Part shown: positions 1 to 10,441 of the stretch, in pieces | How the letters are laid out: the number at the start of each line of letters is the position of its first letter | How positions within the stretch are numbered: position 1 is the stretch's first letter | Origin: Artemisia argyi | Taxonomy: Eukaryota > Streptophyta > Magnoliopsida > Asterales > Asteraceae | DNA: 64,000 bases | Reading direction: 5' to 3' | Assembly: GCA_030686995.1 (NCBI GenBank) | Contig: CM060697.1 | Location: 104,159,272 to 104,223,271 of the forward strand | Program-made: the position numbers and the translations under genes | The notes under the pieces: model-generated | Databases searched by the model: none | Seen by the model: the letters and a program-made list of their open reading frames with translations, nothing else | What the model was told of the DNA's origin: nothing

Positions 1-50
1 GGAAAAAAAGAACAACAATCAGACGCAGTTACACATTAAAATTGCATATA

Positions 51-857
51 TCACCGCACGCAAAAACAAAAAAAAATAATAAAAAAAACAAGAAAAAAAC
101 AAAAAAACAAAATCTTTCTAGAACACCCACCCGTTTCGTCGTGCCACAGAAAGGTTGGAAGACTAGTGTCGTCATCCCAAGTCTGACTTAACCCAGTAAC
201 ATTCAAAAAGACATCAGGATAATTTTGGAAGGGGGCCCTCTTGGTATTCAGGAGCCGTAAAAGCTCCTGGTCCACATCCGCGTCCAACGGAGGAGGGTCA
301 CGATCCACAAAAACCTTATTAAACCAAGGAACCGTTATGGGAAAGATAGTTCGCTTGAAAAAAAAGAAACGGTCCTTCCAGTGCTTCACCGAGTCTAAGA
401 CCACGGTATAGCAAACAGGAACCTGCAACGACTTGGGACCCCGTCGTTTCTCCAAGGTCATCCAACCGTTATGAACACCGGCATGATAAAAATTCCTAAA
501 CAAGGACACGGTAGGGGTTCCCCCATGGACACGGAAAAGTATCTCAAAGTGACTAATCCTACATGCCGTTAAAACTGACAACTGGGAAAGATGAATCTGA
601 AAGTATTCTAGAACGCGGAGCAAAAACAGCGAAAGAGGAATCCTAAAATTGCCCAATTCAAAAAACCTAGTATATACGCCAATTTTCCCCTCCGGTGCAT
701 TCCTAATTGTATCATGAACCCCGGGAGCCTCCGGCAACAGGTGTCCAGGAAAGTTATACTTCTTACAAAAATCGTCTACATCTTCCTGGGTAAGTTTGGA
801 CCTAAAAGAGTCTATGTGATCAATGGCACCCATCCTAAAGCTATCTATGGAAAACAA
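51..857 (-). CDS. Antisense extra ORF of a Tat Gypsy element, Transposase_28-like
   Basis: This 268-residue reading frame resembles the plant 'putative gypsy type transposon' domain. The recognisable part is the middle, around GVYTRFFELGNFRIPLS and HNGWMTLEKR. No function is established for this domain; despite the family name it is not a demonstrated transposase. The last 30 residues are a run of Phe, Ile and Leu encoded by A-rich DNA. A GT (GGGTGGGT) just after the codons for HDETG looks like a splice donor, so the true protein may leave this frame there and continue in an exon left of the window. A TATAAATA box lies about 185 bp upstream on the same strand, suggesting its own antisense promoter. 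The family assignment is from memory of the motif pattern. Confidence 0.6.
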   Translation of the reverse strand: MFSIDSFRMGAIDHIDSFRSKLTQEDVDDFCKKYNFPGHLLPEAPGVHDTIRNAPEGKIGVYTRFFELGNFRIPLSLFLLRVLEYFQIHLSQLSVLTACRISHFEILFRVHGGTPTVSLFRNFYHAGVHNGWMTLEKRRGPKSLQVPVCYTVVLDSVKHWKDRFFFFKRTIFPITVPWFNKVFVDRDPPPLDADVDQELLRLLNTKRAPFQNYPDVFLNVTGLSQTWDDDTSLPTFLWHDETGGCSRKILFFCFFLVFFIIFFCFCVR

Positions 858-1041
858 GGATAAAAGATTTCTTGCCTAGAGGTAAGAAAAAACCTAACCT
901 GAAACACTAGACCGGAGATCAAAATGGCAAGAAAGATGAAGACAGCAAAACCCACTTGGCCCTTAGAAGCAGTGAATTTTTTAGAGAGAGGGAAAATTGC
1001 GAAAAAGGTGTGAAAAAGTGTCAAAATGGGGGAACATTGGG

Positions 1042-1049
1042 TATTTATA
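1042..1049 (-). promoter_or_regulatory. TATA box for the antisense extra ORF
   Basis: The minus strand reads TATAAATA, about 185 bp upstream of the ATG at 857. No other strong TATA match was seen between it and the ATG. Promoter function is inferred. Confidence 0.4.
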
Positions 1050-1362
1050 ACCACCAACTCACACAGATCTAAATGATGTAAAGGCGACACGTGCCCACCA
1101 TACGTATCAAATGGTGGAGATCATCCCAAACGAATGGTCGTGATCGTCGCAGAAAACGAACGGCCAGCCGTCAAACAGTTACATCAGTCAGTAAATGAGT
1201 GGGTAAAAAGCGTTTTGCAAATACCAACGCCAGCTGGCATAAAGTGGAAAATCTAGTCAGCAACACGACATATGGATACCATGGATCCTTTCAGCCGCGG
1301 TATAATGAAAAGTCTAGAACACTCGTTTTTTCAGATCACAAGTATACTAGACTGGGGGGACT

Positions 1363-2010
1363 TGATCACGTATAGTACCCCCGGACCCAAGAATAATAGG
1401 CCGGGTCCGCCCCAAACTAAAACCAACCCGCGGCCTTGGGACACAACCGCAAGACACATTCCATAACCAGGGATAACCTAATTCACTGGGCCTGGTATAA
1501 AGCCATGAGAGCTGGGTCGGGCCCAACTACCTGAGCCCGACAACTCACGTTCAAATCTAACAGGCCGCGGGGAAAACTTACATCCGGACTAACTCATGTC
1601 GCGGACCAACCCAATAGTACTGCCAACTACCATATAGCTACCCAGAGACAAAAAGTACATAGGGTACAAGATAGTGGGATGAATCAAACAACAAGGAAGG
1701 TGCACCACTCCGAGAAATACGTGCAAACGGTCGAAAAGGACAAGTATGCCTCACTTATATAAAGAGGAAAGATTCTCACCTTTGGGTAACATATAACTGT
1801 CTCTCTCTCACAATTAACCATATATTTTATCTCTCTATATGATACTTACTCTCACACCCGAGGTTGACCGCGGAAGTCCCTCTTCCGTGGTGAGACTAAC
1901 GGTGTTTCTTTCTTAGCAGTTTTATCACAAGATCTTCGTAGTCCGAAATTCACCCTCTCAAGGTTTAGCCTAAACTAAATCTTGAGTTGCTTCCAGGTTT
2001 TGTACTAACA
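1363..2010 (+). repeat. 3' LTR of the Tat-type element
   Basis: The segment begins TGATCACGTA just after a G-rich purine tract and ends TTTTGTACTAACA, an end typical of Tat-lineage LTRs. A TATATAAA box lies at 1756-1763, in sense orientation relative to the element. Only one LTR is in the window, so both borders are inferred from TG...CA and the purine tract. Confidence 0.5.
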
Positions 2011-3436
2011 GATAGTATGTATGACCACAATGACCGTTAACAACTTAACGACCATAAACGCAATTACAACGACCCTTATGATAAAACACAGCTAATTTTT
2101 CAAAGCAATAAATCAAATTTTAGTGTTGATGACAATTAATATATCGTGATCACTTGTTACAACCCTAATTATTGGCCTCTTTTTCATTGGGTTGGGTGTT
2201 GATTTTATATAGAACTCACTTAAATTAAGCTCGTTTATGACCAATTTTGAATTTGGGTGAAAATCCGGTCAAATAGATGACCCAGAAGGTTGTTTTATAT
2301 GTTTACAATAATGTACTTTAGAAATATAATATGAAGAAGCCTAGAAGTTTGTTAATTGCAAGTCTTGTAACTGCTCTTGAAAACTTATGGCATCACTTTT
2401 TTTTTTCTTTATGTGGTAGCAGACATAGAAGAGGCTAGGGATCATGCTTTCTATGTGTTCAAGACGAATTGTATGAACTAGCGAAAATGATTAGTGTGTC
2501 AAATATTTTCTGATGTTTAATGTAATTACACTTTTATCTTAAAATAAAAGATGCAACGATTACGTTAAGCATTGGAAGCCATCTAACAAAACATATTGAA
2601 CTTCACCCTTTGTTTTATGCATAACAAAAAACTTACTCTTTTGTGGCGCTATTTATTTGTATTGGCACGTTATAATCATCATATAGTTTTGACAAATGGT
2701 TGAATTTAATTAGTCTAAAACAACATCAGGAACAATCAAATAAGATTAAGACATTGGTACAAGTTAATTTGTAGTTATAGGAAGTAGAAACACACAAATT
2801 CCCATCAACAAATTAATGTTTAGATTAATAGCAGGACTCTTGAAATGTAATGTAAACTCAAACGTCACCATACTTTAATTTTAGTCAGCAAATCAATGTT
2901 CATATTAATAGGAGACTCTTGAAATCCGATTCTTGCATGATATATACACGTATATTTGCATATTTGAAATCAATATTGGAAATCCAATTAGTGATGAGCA
3001 AGAAGTTGGAGCATGAGTTCAAAGTTAGGATTTGTTCTTTGCTCACAAAGTTGAAGGAGCATATAATCCAATTTTTTTGATATTATTATTTAGATGAGAG
3101 GACAAAGTTTAATTTCTCTCTTTATTTTAATCTTAATCTCAGTTTTTAATTATCATTTGATAAGGAAATTGTTTGATAAAATGTTTGTAAGTTATCGTTT
3201 TTGCAACTGATATTCTCTTTAGTTATTATAATTAGCTGTTAAAAAATTAGTCCAGAAATTCTATAAATGCTGCTGTTGGTACATGTTATCATGCAACCCA
3301 TGTATGTCATAGTCCTTAATTTTGTATGCCCATTGATTCGAAAACTTTGTGATGGATGAATCATAAGTATAAAGTAACCTCTACATCTTTTAAAACTTAG
3401 GGTGTTAATGATACAGATTTATTTCAGTAACAAAGA
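2011..3436. other. Noncoding, AT-rich DNA; one short imperfect repeat
   Basis: No gene is recognisable. A segment of about 40 bp (core ATTAATAGCAGGACTCTTG) at about 2810-2850 recurs imperfectly at about 2886-2925. The last bases, ending TTTATTTCAG at about 3428, look like a splice acceptor serving the gag-like ORF that follows. Confidence 0.5.
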
Positions 3437-3982
3437 ATGTCAAGTTGGGACTTTAAAAATGAAACCGAGTGCTCAACAGGGCAAGGCAAGGGTGGAGGAA
3501 GTGATCAATCTAAGCAAGCTGAAGAAATTACTATTATAGGTGCTGAGCTAACCGCTGAATTAACTAGTGTTTTGAGATCAATGATACCAATGATAGTGGA
3601 AAAGACACTGAAAAAATTACAAGAAAAGAAACAAACGGTACAAGAAACTACCAAAAGATTGAAAGAAGATGAGCTTCAAGAATGGGAAACTCGAAAAATG
3701 TTCTTCATCTCAAGGCCACCTGAATACTATGGCTTTAGGCCAAATCTTTACTACTGGTTTAGCTAGATGGAAAATGCTTTTGAAAGATGCAAGTGTCCAG
3801 ATTGTCATAAAGTATTGTATGCTTCATTTATGCTAAGATCAGGTGCGCTAAGCTCGTGGAACAACAAAAAGAAGACTCTTGGAAAAGATAAAGTAAAAGC
3901 TATGTTATGGGATGAATTCAAGGCATATTGGATAAACAACCTGTCAATGGGACGGATGCAAAAGAAATTCACAGCGTTTTAA
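3437..3982 (+). pseudogene. Broken Ty3/Gypsy gag-like gene (copy 1)
   Basis: The first part (109 codons) carries a segment (GAELTAELTSVLRSMIPM) also found in the pseudogenes at 24136-24769 and, weakly, at 59026-59768. It stops at an in-frame TAG (3764-3766) and resumes in the same frame with MENAFERCKCPDCHKVLYAS, which aligns with the MENSFEICMCSDDRKVLYAS of the 59-kb copy. This is the N-terminal and core part of a retrotrans_gag domain. Gag normally forms the virus-like particle and binds element RNA. The downstream pol is absent, and the LARD-like element inserted 69 bp past the end. A splice-acceptor-like CAG lies 8-9 bases before the ATG, as in the other two copies. Truncation and the stop make it a pseudogene. 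Confidence 0.65.
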
Positions 3983-4050
3983 AATGTGGAATTTTGTGGT
4001 GTGGTTGATGTTCTCATGCTTCTTAAAATGTCATCTAATGATGTTGGTTT

Positions 4051-4797
4051 TGTTAGATTATGGACATTATTTTAGTAGTTGTATGTTAGGATCGAACTCG
4101 AGATCGTGGGATTGCACACTTTATGTATGAAGAGTAAAAGAATAATTATTTATAAATGTTATATATAATTATTAATAAACACAAAACTAGTAACGACCGT
4201 TAGTATTTAACGAAGAATGGCTAACGACCGTTAGACGAAGATTAGGAAAGTAATACTTGTGAATAATTGGAAAGTCAAGAATGTTCTAGAAGGAGTTCCA
4301 CCTCCTTTGTGCCTTGGACTTCAAGTTATCTCAAGTATATAAACACCTCATGGGATATTGTTTTCTCATAACTTGTACACACATAATAGGTGTTTTCTTT
4401 CTCTCATCTTGTCATCAAAATCGATCCATCTTTATTACCCATAAGGGTTTCGATTTTTATAAAGTTAAAAGGTTTTGTGTTTAATTTACTTGTATAAACT
4501 TTTACTTGAATTAGTACGTGTGTACAAGAACACGATTCAAACATACTATTGTTTGATTCATGGATTGAATTACAAAAGAGGTAAGGGGTAATTCTTATAA
4601 TCCACATAAACCCTAATTAGGGTTCTTAATTTGAAGATTGCATTTGATTCTTGTTCGGGCTAGAATCACAAAGGTATGTTTACTTTTATGTCTGATTAAT
4701 TAATTACATATTATATGATCTTATAATTGCTTCCACTATGCTCTCTTGATGTGTTTGGTTTATTTTATATTATTGTCATGATATTATAATTCCAACA
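4051..4797 (+). repeat. 5' LTR of the LARD-like element
   Basis: It begins TGTTAGATTATGG and ends TTCCAACA. A TATA box (TATATAAA) lies at 4336-4343. Two direct copies of TAACGACCGTTAG sit at about 4190-4235. Their complement contains CTAACGGTC, close to the plant mitosis-specific activator (MSA) consensus bound by three-repeat MYB factors. Confidence 0.8.
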
Positions 4798-4798
4798 G

Positions 4799-4812
4799 TG
4801 GCATCTAGAGCC
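4799..4812 (+). other. Primer-binding site, LARD-like element
   Basis: TGGCATCTAGAGCC follows the LTR after one base. It resembles the initiator-Met complement TGGTATCAGAGC with changes. The tRNA identity is inferred. Confidence 0.5.
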
Positions 4813-5727
4813 GTTATAATGTGTAATTAGTTATCGAAATGCATAAAAATTGAATCTTGATTCGTTTAGTTACATGTTTTTAGGGTTTTTTGATTCCTAA
4901 CCCTAATTTTTTAATTGGGTCGATTTGACCTGTTAGGGTTTTAGGGTTTTGGTTTTAATTTTTAATATGATTAGAAACCCTAGGATGTCATGTAATTGGT
5001 TATGCGTTTTAGTAAACGATCTTGGTGCAATATGTTAATTGTTAAGCATAATCCATGAAAGGTGCATGTTTGCATGGATTTTATTATGTGATAATTTAAA
5101 TTGTTTAAATTGGATATATGAATTAATTGTTAAGTTATATCGAAACATGTAAATTTATTAATAGATGTCGAATTGGGGAAGACTCCAATATTAAGTAATC
5201 AATTATGTGCTATGTGGTATTTGTTTAGTTTTGGCTTACGCAATCGATTTATCGATGTATGTGGCTCTTTTTCCTTTGAAGAAGAAAGCTGTTAATACAA
5301 ATATCGCCTAAAAACGTTATTTATATTTTACGATCTTTGCTAAGTTTTGTTAATGACAAAGTATAAAGTTTAGCTATAAGTAAATCACCACATTAAGTGT
5401 TTAAGTCTTGTTTAACTAAGGTTTACATTTTATTTTAAACAAAACATTGTTTTTATTTCTTAAATTAGAAAGTGTCTTGTCACATCACATTTATTTCTTA
5501 ATATAGTAAGGTCACATCACATTTAGGGCAAGCTTTGTCAATATACATTTATGGTAAGAAGTGTGTTTGACTTACTAAGTGGTTGCTTGCAAGTTTAGTG
5601 TTTGACTTGATATTATGAGATGTGACATTGTTTGGTTTGCAAGGAGTAATGAGATGTGACCTTGTTTGGTTTGGAAGATTTATTGCAAAAACCAACTGCA
5701 GCCTTGGCGGTACCCTGGGTATACATG

Positions 5728-5753
5728 GGCGGAACCCTTCTGAGGGGTCCGCC
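5728..5753 (+). promoter_or_regulatory. Hairpin module, 5' LTR copy
   Basis: GGCGGAACCC, a 6-base loop, then GGGGTCCGCC. It is framed by CTGCAG sites (about 5697 and 5768) and lies just upstream of the TATA box at 5783. The same module recurs at 9717-9742, 11915-11940, 11982-12007 and 14997-15022. A regulatory role is inferred from position. Confidence 0.5.
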
Positions 5754-5782
5754 GTATCCGCCAGACCTGCAGAATGGTTTGC

Positions 5783-5790
5783 TATAAATA
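5783..5790 (+). promoter_or_regulatory. TATA box in the SIRE-like 5' LTR
   Basis: TATAAATA occurs once in a good context, downstream of the hairpin module, and is conserved in the other LTR at 15052-15059. It probably sets the U3/R border. Confidence 0.55.
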
Positions 5791-6722
5791 CCAAACCATT
5801 TGTTAGTTTTGAAAAACCCTTTGAGGACATATTTTTCACATACTCTCTAAACTAACTCAGTAACATTTTGATTTATGTGATTCTCTTATGTAGCAAGGGA
5901 CTTCACAAGATCATTCAAGAAGCTACAAGCTTCAACTCTAAAGTTGCAAGTCTTGGTAGCTTGGTCATGTATAAGCTTTGGTAGTTTATACTTCATGTGT
6001 GTCATGTATGTAGAAGTAAGTGGTTAGTATTTTAGGCCTCAAAATACGTAGTGTGTCGGGAGTTGTTGTACCCTTGTAAAAGAACTAACGGGAGTGGTTG
6101 TACCCTTGGTAAAGAACTCGACATCTAGCTTAGTGTCGGTAAAAGTGTAAGCGACGATGGGAGTGGTTGTACCCGTGTAAAAGAACTCGACATCTAGCTT
6201 AGTGTCGGTAAAAAGTGTAAGCGATGTTGTAAAGGTTTTCTCCGCCGGTGAAAGGAGCTTGTTGATTAGTGCTTATAACTCTCGAGTTGGAAACTCGGGG
6301 CGTGGATGTAGGGCAAGGAAAAAGAGTCCTTGTAGCCGAACCACGATAAACAATCGTGTTGTGGTTTGATCGTTTCTTTCTTTATCTTTCCCTATTACAT
6401 GTTGTTGTTTAGTTAGAATAGTTAATCACATATAAAGCTTTTCAAAGAATTAAAACAAGTAAAGTTGCATATATGTCTTTGCACAAATGTAAAGCTTTTC
6501 AAAGAACTAAACAAGCAAAGTTAGGATCATCAAAAGTAAAGCTTTTCAAAGTATGAAACAAGTAAAGATTAGAATTGTGATTCACATGAAAAGCTTTTCA
6601 AAGAATCAAACATATTGAGTTGTGTTCATATCTTTAAGCAAACGTAAAGTTTTTAAAGATTATTCAAGTTAAAAAGAATTCAAAAAGCGGTAAACTATTC
6701 AACCCCTTCTAGTTTTCCACAA

Positions 6723-6736
6723 TTGGCATCAGGAGC
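6723..6736 (+). other. Primer-binding site, SIRE-like element
   Basis: TTGGCATCAGGAGC lies one base after the LTR end CACA. It is a degenerate match to the initiator-Met type site. Confidence 0.5.
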
Positions 6737-6763
6737 TACGTTACTCAAGATCTTTAAAATAGA

Positions 6764-7787
6764 ATGTATTTTAAAACTTGGATTGATCCATGGAGTTTGA
6801 AAATCTCAAAGAAGGGCAACCTATTCAAAACCAACCGCTATTTGAATAAGAAAACTTACTTGAATGGAAAAGTAATTTTTGAAAACTATGTGAAATCAAT
6901 TGATCAAGATCTTTGGCATATTATGTCTTTTGGTGATTTCAAACCAAAGAAAACAAGTTTTGAAATCAAGATAACTATCTCAAACTTGATAAAAACACTA
7001 AAGCTAAAACAATGATTTATAAAGCTTTAGTACCTAATATGAAAGAATGTATTTGTGTCAAACGGCTAATGATATTTGGAAATATATGTTAAACCCTCAT
7101 CAAGAAATATGTCAAGTCAAAGATGATCAATTTGATCTCACATATAAATTAGAAGTCTTAGAAATATTAATTAATAGACATTCAGTTGAGATAAATACGT
7201 GTACTACTAGTTTAAATGTTTTAAATGAAGGTGTAAGTGAAGATGTTTACTCATGTCAAGCTCTTAGTGGACTTGCCTACGATTCATGGAATAACACGGA
7301 TGAAGATGAAGCCAACCATCCGGTTTGTGATTCTTAACTAGATAAAACATCAAGCAAGGTACATTTTGAAACCAAACACTTTTGCTTTGAGAAATTTATC
7401 TTAGAGTTTTCTAAACTAGAAAATGAGTCTAAACGTTTATGCAACATGGACCTAAAAGCTATCTTCAAGAATGAGTCTTCAAATTTTTTTTTTAAGAATA
7501 TCTTTGAAAAAGAAATCTTGTTAGAAGATAAAATGTCTAGAATTTAGAGTTATGTTGAAATTGATCTAGAATGTAAATTATGTCTAGATTACAAACATAA
7601 GATTAAAAAACAAAATGAGAAAGGAAAATCATTAGTTAAATTTGATGAAAGCTCAAAATCTCTTGAAAGATTGTTGAGGAGTCAAAGGTTGTTTAAAGAT
7701 AAAACCGGATTAGAATTTGACTCAAAAGCACCATCAACTAGTAAAGTAACACAAGTAAAATTTGTCAAACCTAGAAGAGAGATTTAA
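6764..7787 (+). pseudogene. Decayed SIRE/Maximus-type Copia gag
   Basis: The segment starts about 40 bp after the primer-binding site. It can be followed in pieces: a start region with DPWSLKISKKGNLFK and SIDQDLWHIMSFGDF, a middle piece from 7047 (ANDIWKYML), and a C-terminal piece ending near 7787 with LLRSQRLFKDKTGLEF and KVTQVKFVKPRREI. The LL..QR..DK.GL.F pattern is characteristic of SIRE/Maximus Gag. Frame changes and stops separate the pieces and the CCHC knuckle is missing. In an intact element Gag would assemble the particle. Here no complete protein can be made, so packaging would depend on a related element. Confidence 0.7.
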
Positions 7788-9716
7788 AGATAATTCAATC
7801 TCTAATGGAAACTCATGATAAAAGGATTAAGATTATCATGCTCTATGCTTTTATATTATTATCTAACCTTCTTGGATACATGAGTTATTGAGTTTCAAAG
7901 CGTGTCATCAAACCAAGATTTTATGCGTAATGTTTATCCTCTTGATAGCATCTCTATGCAATTTAAAAGGTACGCATTACTTCAACTTGACTTTAATTGT
8001 CTCTTGTTTCTAGCATTATGTGTTGGAATATGTGTAGTTAGTAATACTCTAAAAGTGTTTACTTGCTATTAGTAATGACTAAGATTAGATTCTATGTAAC
8101 AAAGAATTTCATCATTAGTACTAGTAGGAGATATAAGGTGTTTTGGTTCTTTAACCATCAAGAGATAAACACGAGAAACTCTTGAGTGAGTCTCACACAA
8201 CTCTTGCTTACAAGGAAGCTAACTAAGAATTTCCTAAGTGTTAAAATGTCTAACAGTTTTGTGATGCTTACAAAACAAACTTTTGTTAAACAACATTCTC
8301 TAATACTATACTTTGAGTCTTAAATTGTGTTTTTCTTCAATCACTCCTTTATGATAATCTCACATAAAACACACAAGGTAAAATAAATCACACAAGTATA
8401 CATTTGGATGTGTGAAATAAAATGAGTTTTCAACATCTAGGATTTACACATCAAATGTGACACATAGTCTCATGATGTTGTACCTCTTGGACTTTTTCAA
8501 AACAAATAGAGTTCATAGTTTCTTAAGTAAGAAAACCCAAAGAGTCGAGGATTCGTTGAATATAAAATTTAACGAGTGATCTTCTCCTTCTAAGATATCA
8601 TCTTTGGTAGATGATGACTTAGTCGAAAGTCCAATGATGACAAGACAAGCATGGAGTAAAAGTACAAAATAACATCTTCTCACCTTGAGTCAAACATTGA
8701 ATCAAGCAAAATTGACAATAGTTATAAAACTTGATTTATAGATCATAGTTGTGTCTAAACAAATTCAACAAAAACAATTTTTAAAATTTAGAGTAAAACA
8801 ACAGTGAAACAAAATATACGTTTCGAAGTAATCATGTGATTATATGTGTCAATATTTGAAAGCCTTTTTGATAATAAAAGCAAACTCCAAAAGCAAGGGA
8901 TTTTAACTTAAAGACATTCTTAGTTACTCTTTTGTTTTCAATGGTTAAGTTATTGATGACTTGTCAAGAATGAAATTAGTAAATCCGTTGGTAAAACTAA
9001 ACGTAGAGAAATGTTTGGAAGACTACTTGTTATCACAACAATTAGATCCAACATTATGTTTAGCATTTGTCTATGTGCTCGTGTTAAAGAAGATCCTCGA
9101 AAAACTCTTTAGTTGAGCTTGTTTGGATACATCATAAGGTACTACACAACTAGGATTATGGTATCCCAAAAGAACGGGAATAGAAACCGTAGTGTATGCA
9201 AAAATGGAATTATGTCGGTAATAAGTTGATAAGAAAAGCACAAGTGGTACTTGCACTTTTATACTTACTTACCCAATGAGTCTCCAAAACACGTAAGGTT
9301 CTCAAATTAGTTTTGGACGGAGAAGCATATCAACAAGCTCTACTTGAAAAAGCTAACTCACATTGACAACGGAATTCATCTCATCAACATTGTTATCCCT
9401 TCAACAAAAGAAGCATCGACTTCGGCGACAATTCAATCCATTATGTTTCTTAATAGACATATTGTTATCCATCATCATCGCCTTGGTAAGATTGTTCGTT
9501 GAGGAACGTCTTAACTAAGAAAGTCTTCTACGATAACTACTCCATCAACGCGTTCACAAAATCTCTTGAATGTGAAGCATTCATAATTCCTAGGCTTAGT
9601 CAAAGACTCATAAGACCTAAAACCTTAGTTTTGAACATTAGGATAAAACCACAAAAATCAAGACAATTCCTTTTGAGTCTTTCCCTGCAGCTTCCACGGC
9701 ACCCTCAGACCATACG
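7788..9716. other. Noncoding interior of the SIRE-like element (pol missing)
   Basis: No protease, integrase, reverse transcriptase or RNase H motif is visible in any frame across this 1.9-kb stretch, where pol would start in an autonomous relative. The DNA is AT-rich with scattered stops. Confidence 0.6.
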
Positions 9717-9742
9717 GGCGGAACCCATTTTTTGGTTCCGCC
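9717..9742 (+). promoter_or_regulatory. Hairpin module ahead of the 367-codon ORF
   Basis: GGCGGAACCC, a short T-rich loop, then GGTTCCGCC form a 9-bp perfect stem. Upstream is CTGCAG and downstream a TCCGCCA similar to that beside the LTR hairpin. It lies upstream of a candidate 5' leader exon (about 9780-9899). Confidence 0.5.
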
Positions 9743-9899
9743 TGGTCCGCCAAAGCCACAGATTGTTTTATTCTTAATTTCAAAACCAAACACCCTCTTA
9801 ACTTTAACATTAACTTTCAAACAGCCATCACCCTCTCAAAAACACATATCCTCACGAATTTTAGGGCTTTCAATCCAATCCCTTCAAATCCAACTAACT

Positions 9900-10434
9900 T
9901 TGTAAGTATTCTAATCACAATTGCATATTTGATTCAAGTATAACATTCTTGCTTACAATCATTAACTAGAATCTTAGGGTTTATGCATAAAACCTTTTGA
10001 TTCATGAAAAACTTGGTGACTAGTCAATTATGTATTTCATTATTTAAGAATTGTATCTTTTTGTTGATTAATTTGATTTGCTAAACACACCAAGTGCATT
10101 GTCTTTCAAAAATCGCATCCAAGACTAGAACATGATTCATCACCACATTGTTAAAACAAATAAAAACATCATTAAAACATCACTTGCATACTATCTCTTG
10201 AATGCTAAAGGGGATACATAACTAATATGTATTTTTGGGTACATTCAATCGAAGACACATTCAAATAGGAAAGTGTTGGTTATCTTTTGCTTTTATAACA
10301 AAATTTTCATAACAAAACAATTTGGAATCAAAATGAGTCAAGATAACCAAGTCTCCACATTGTTTGCATATAGGAACACATTAGAACATCCACATTGTTG
10401 AAAGTCATTAACATATAATTTTGTGTTTTCTAGG
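9900..10434 (+). other. Candidate 5'-leader intron of the 367-codon ORF
   Basis: A strong donor (GTAAGT after AACTTT, about 9900) and an acceptor (TGTTTTCTAG ending at about 10434) bracket 535 bp of AT-rich DNA. The ATG follows 8 bases after the acceptor. This suggests a separately promoted, spliced transcript for the ORF; it is not proven. Confidence 0.4.
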
Positions 10435-10441
10435 AATCAAC

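Larger units (their letters stand above)
1..2010 (+). mobile_element. 3' part of a Ty3/Gypsy Tat-lineage retrotransposon (left end outside window)
   Basis: An antisense ORF resembling the putative gypsy-type transposon domain (Transposase_28) is followed by a purine tract (1353-1360) and an LTR-like segment ending in TACTAACA. Tat-lineage elements are known for an extra ORF, often antisense, between pol and the 3' LTR, and this order fits. The pol genes and 5' LTR would lie left of base 1 and are not seen. The target-site duplication cannot be tested because the left end is missing. Confidence 0.6.
5290..6721 (+). repeat. 5' LTR of the SIRE-like element
   Basis: It begins TGTTAATACAAAT and ends TTTTCCACA. 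A TATAAATA box is at 5783-5790. A 10-bp-stem hairpin (5728-5753) sits 29 bp upstream of it. Downstream are two near-identical units of about 70 bp (about 6080-6225, sharing ACTCGACATCTAGCTTAGTG) and four copies of AAGCTTTTCAAAG (about 6437-6605). Reading frames inside it in both orientations also occur in the 3' LTR simply because the LTRs are copies. Confidence 0.85.

Noticed and set aside
845..1090. 81-codon minus-strand frame upstream of the antisense ORF
   Set aside because: It spans the TATA box and leader of the antisense ORF and has no recognisable similarity.
4404..4607. 67-codon minus-strand frame, repeated at 22185-22388
   Set aside because: Within the LARD LTRs; preserved only because the LTRs are young copies.
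5549..5855. Overlapping 77- and 96-codon open frames on both strands, repeated at 14818-15124
   Set aside because: They lie inside the two LTR copies around the promoter hairpin; repetition reflects LTR identity, not protein conservation.
6080..6605. CRISPR-like spaced repeats in the SIRE-like LTR
   Set aside because: Plant DNA, imperfect repeats and irregular spacing; ordinary LTR tandem repeats.
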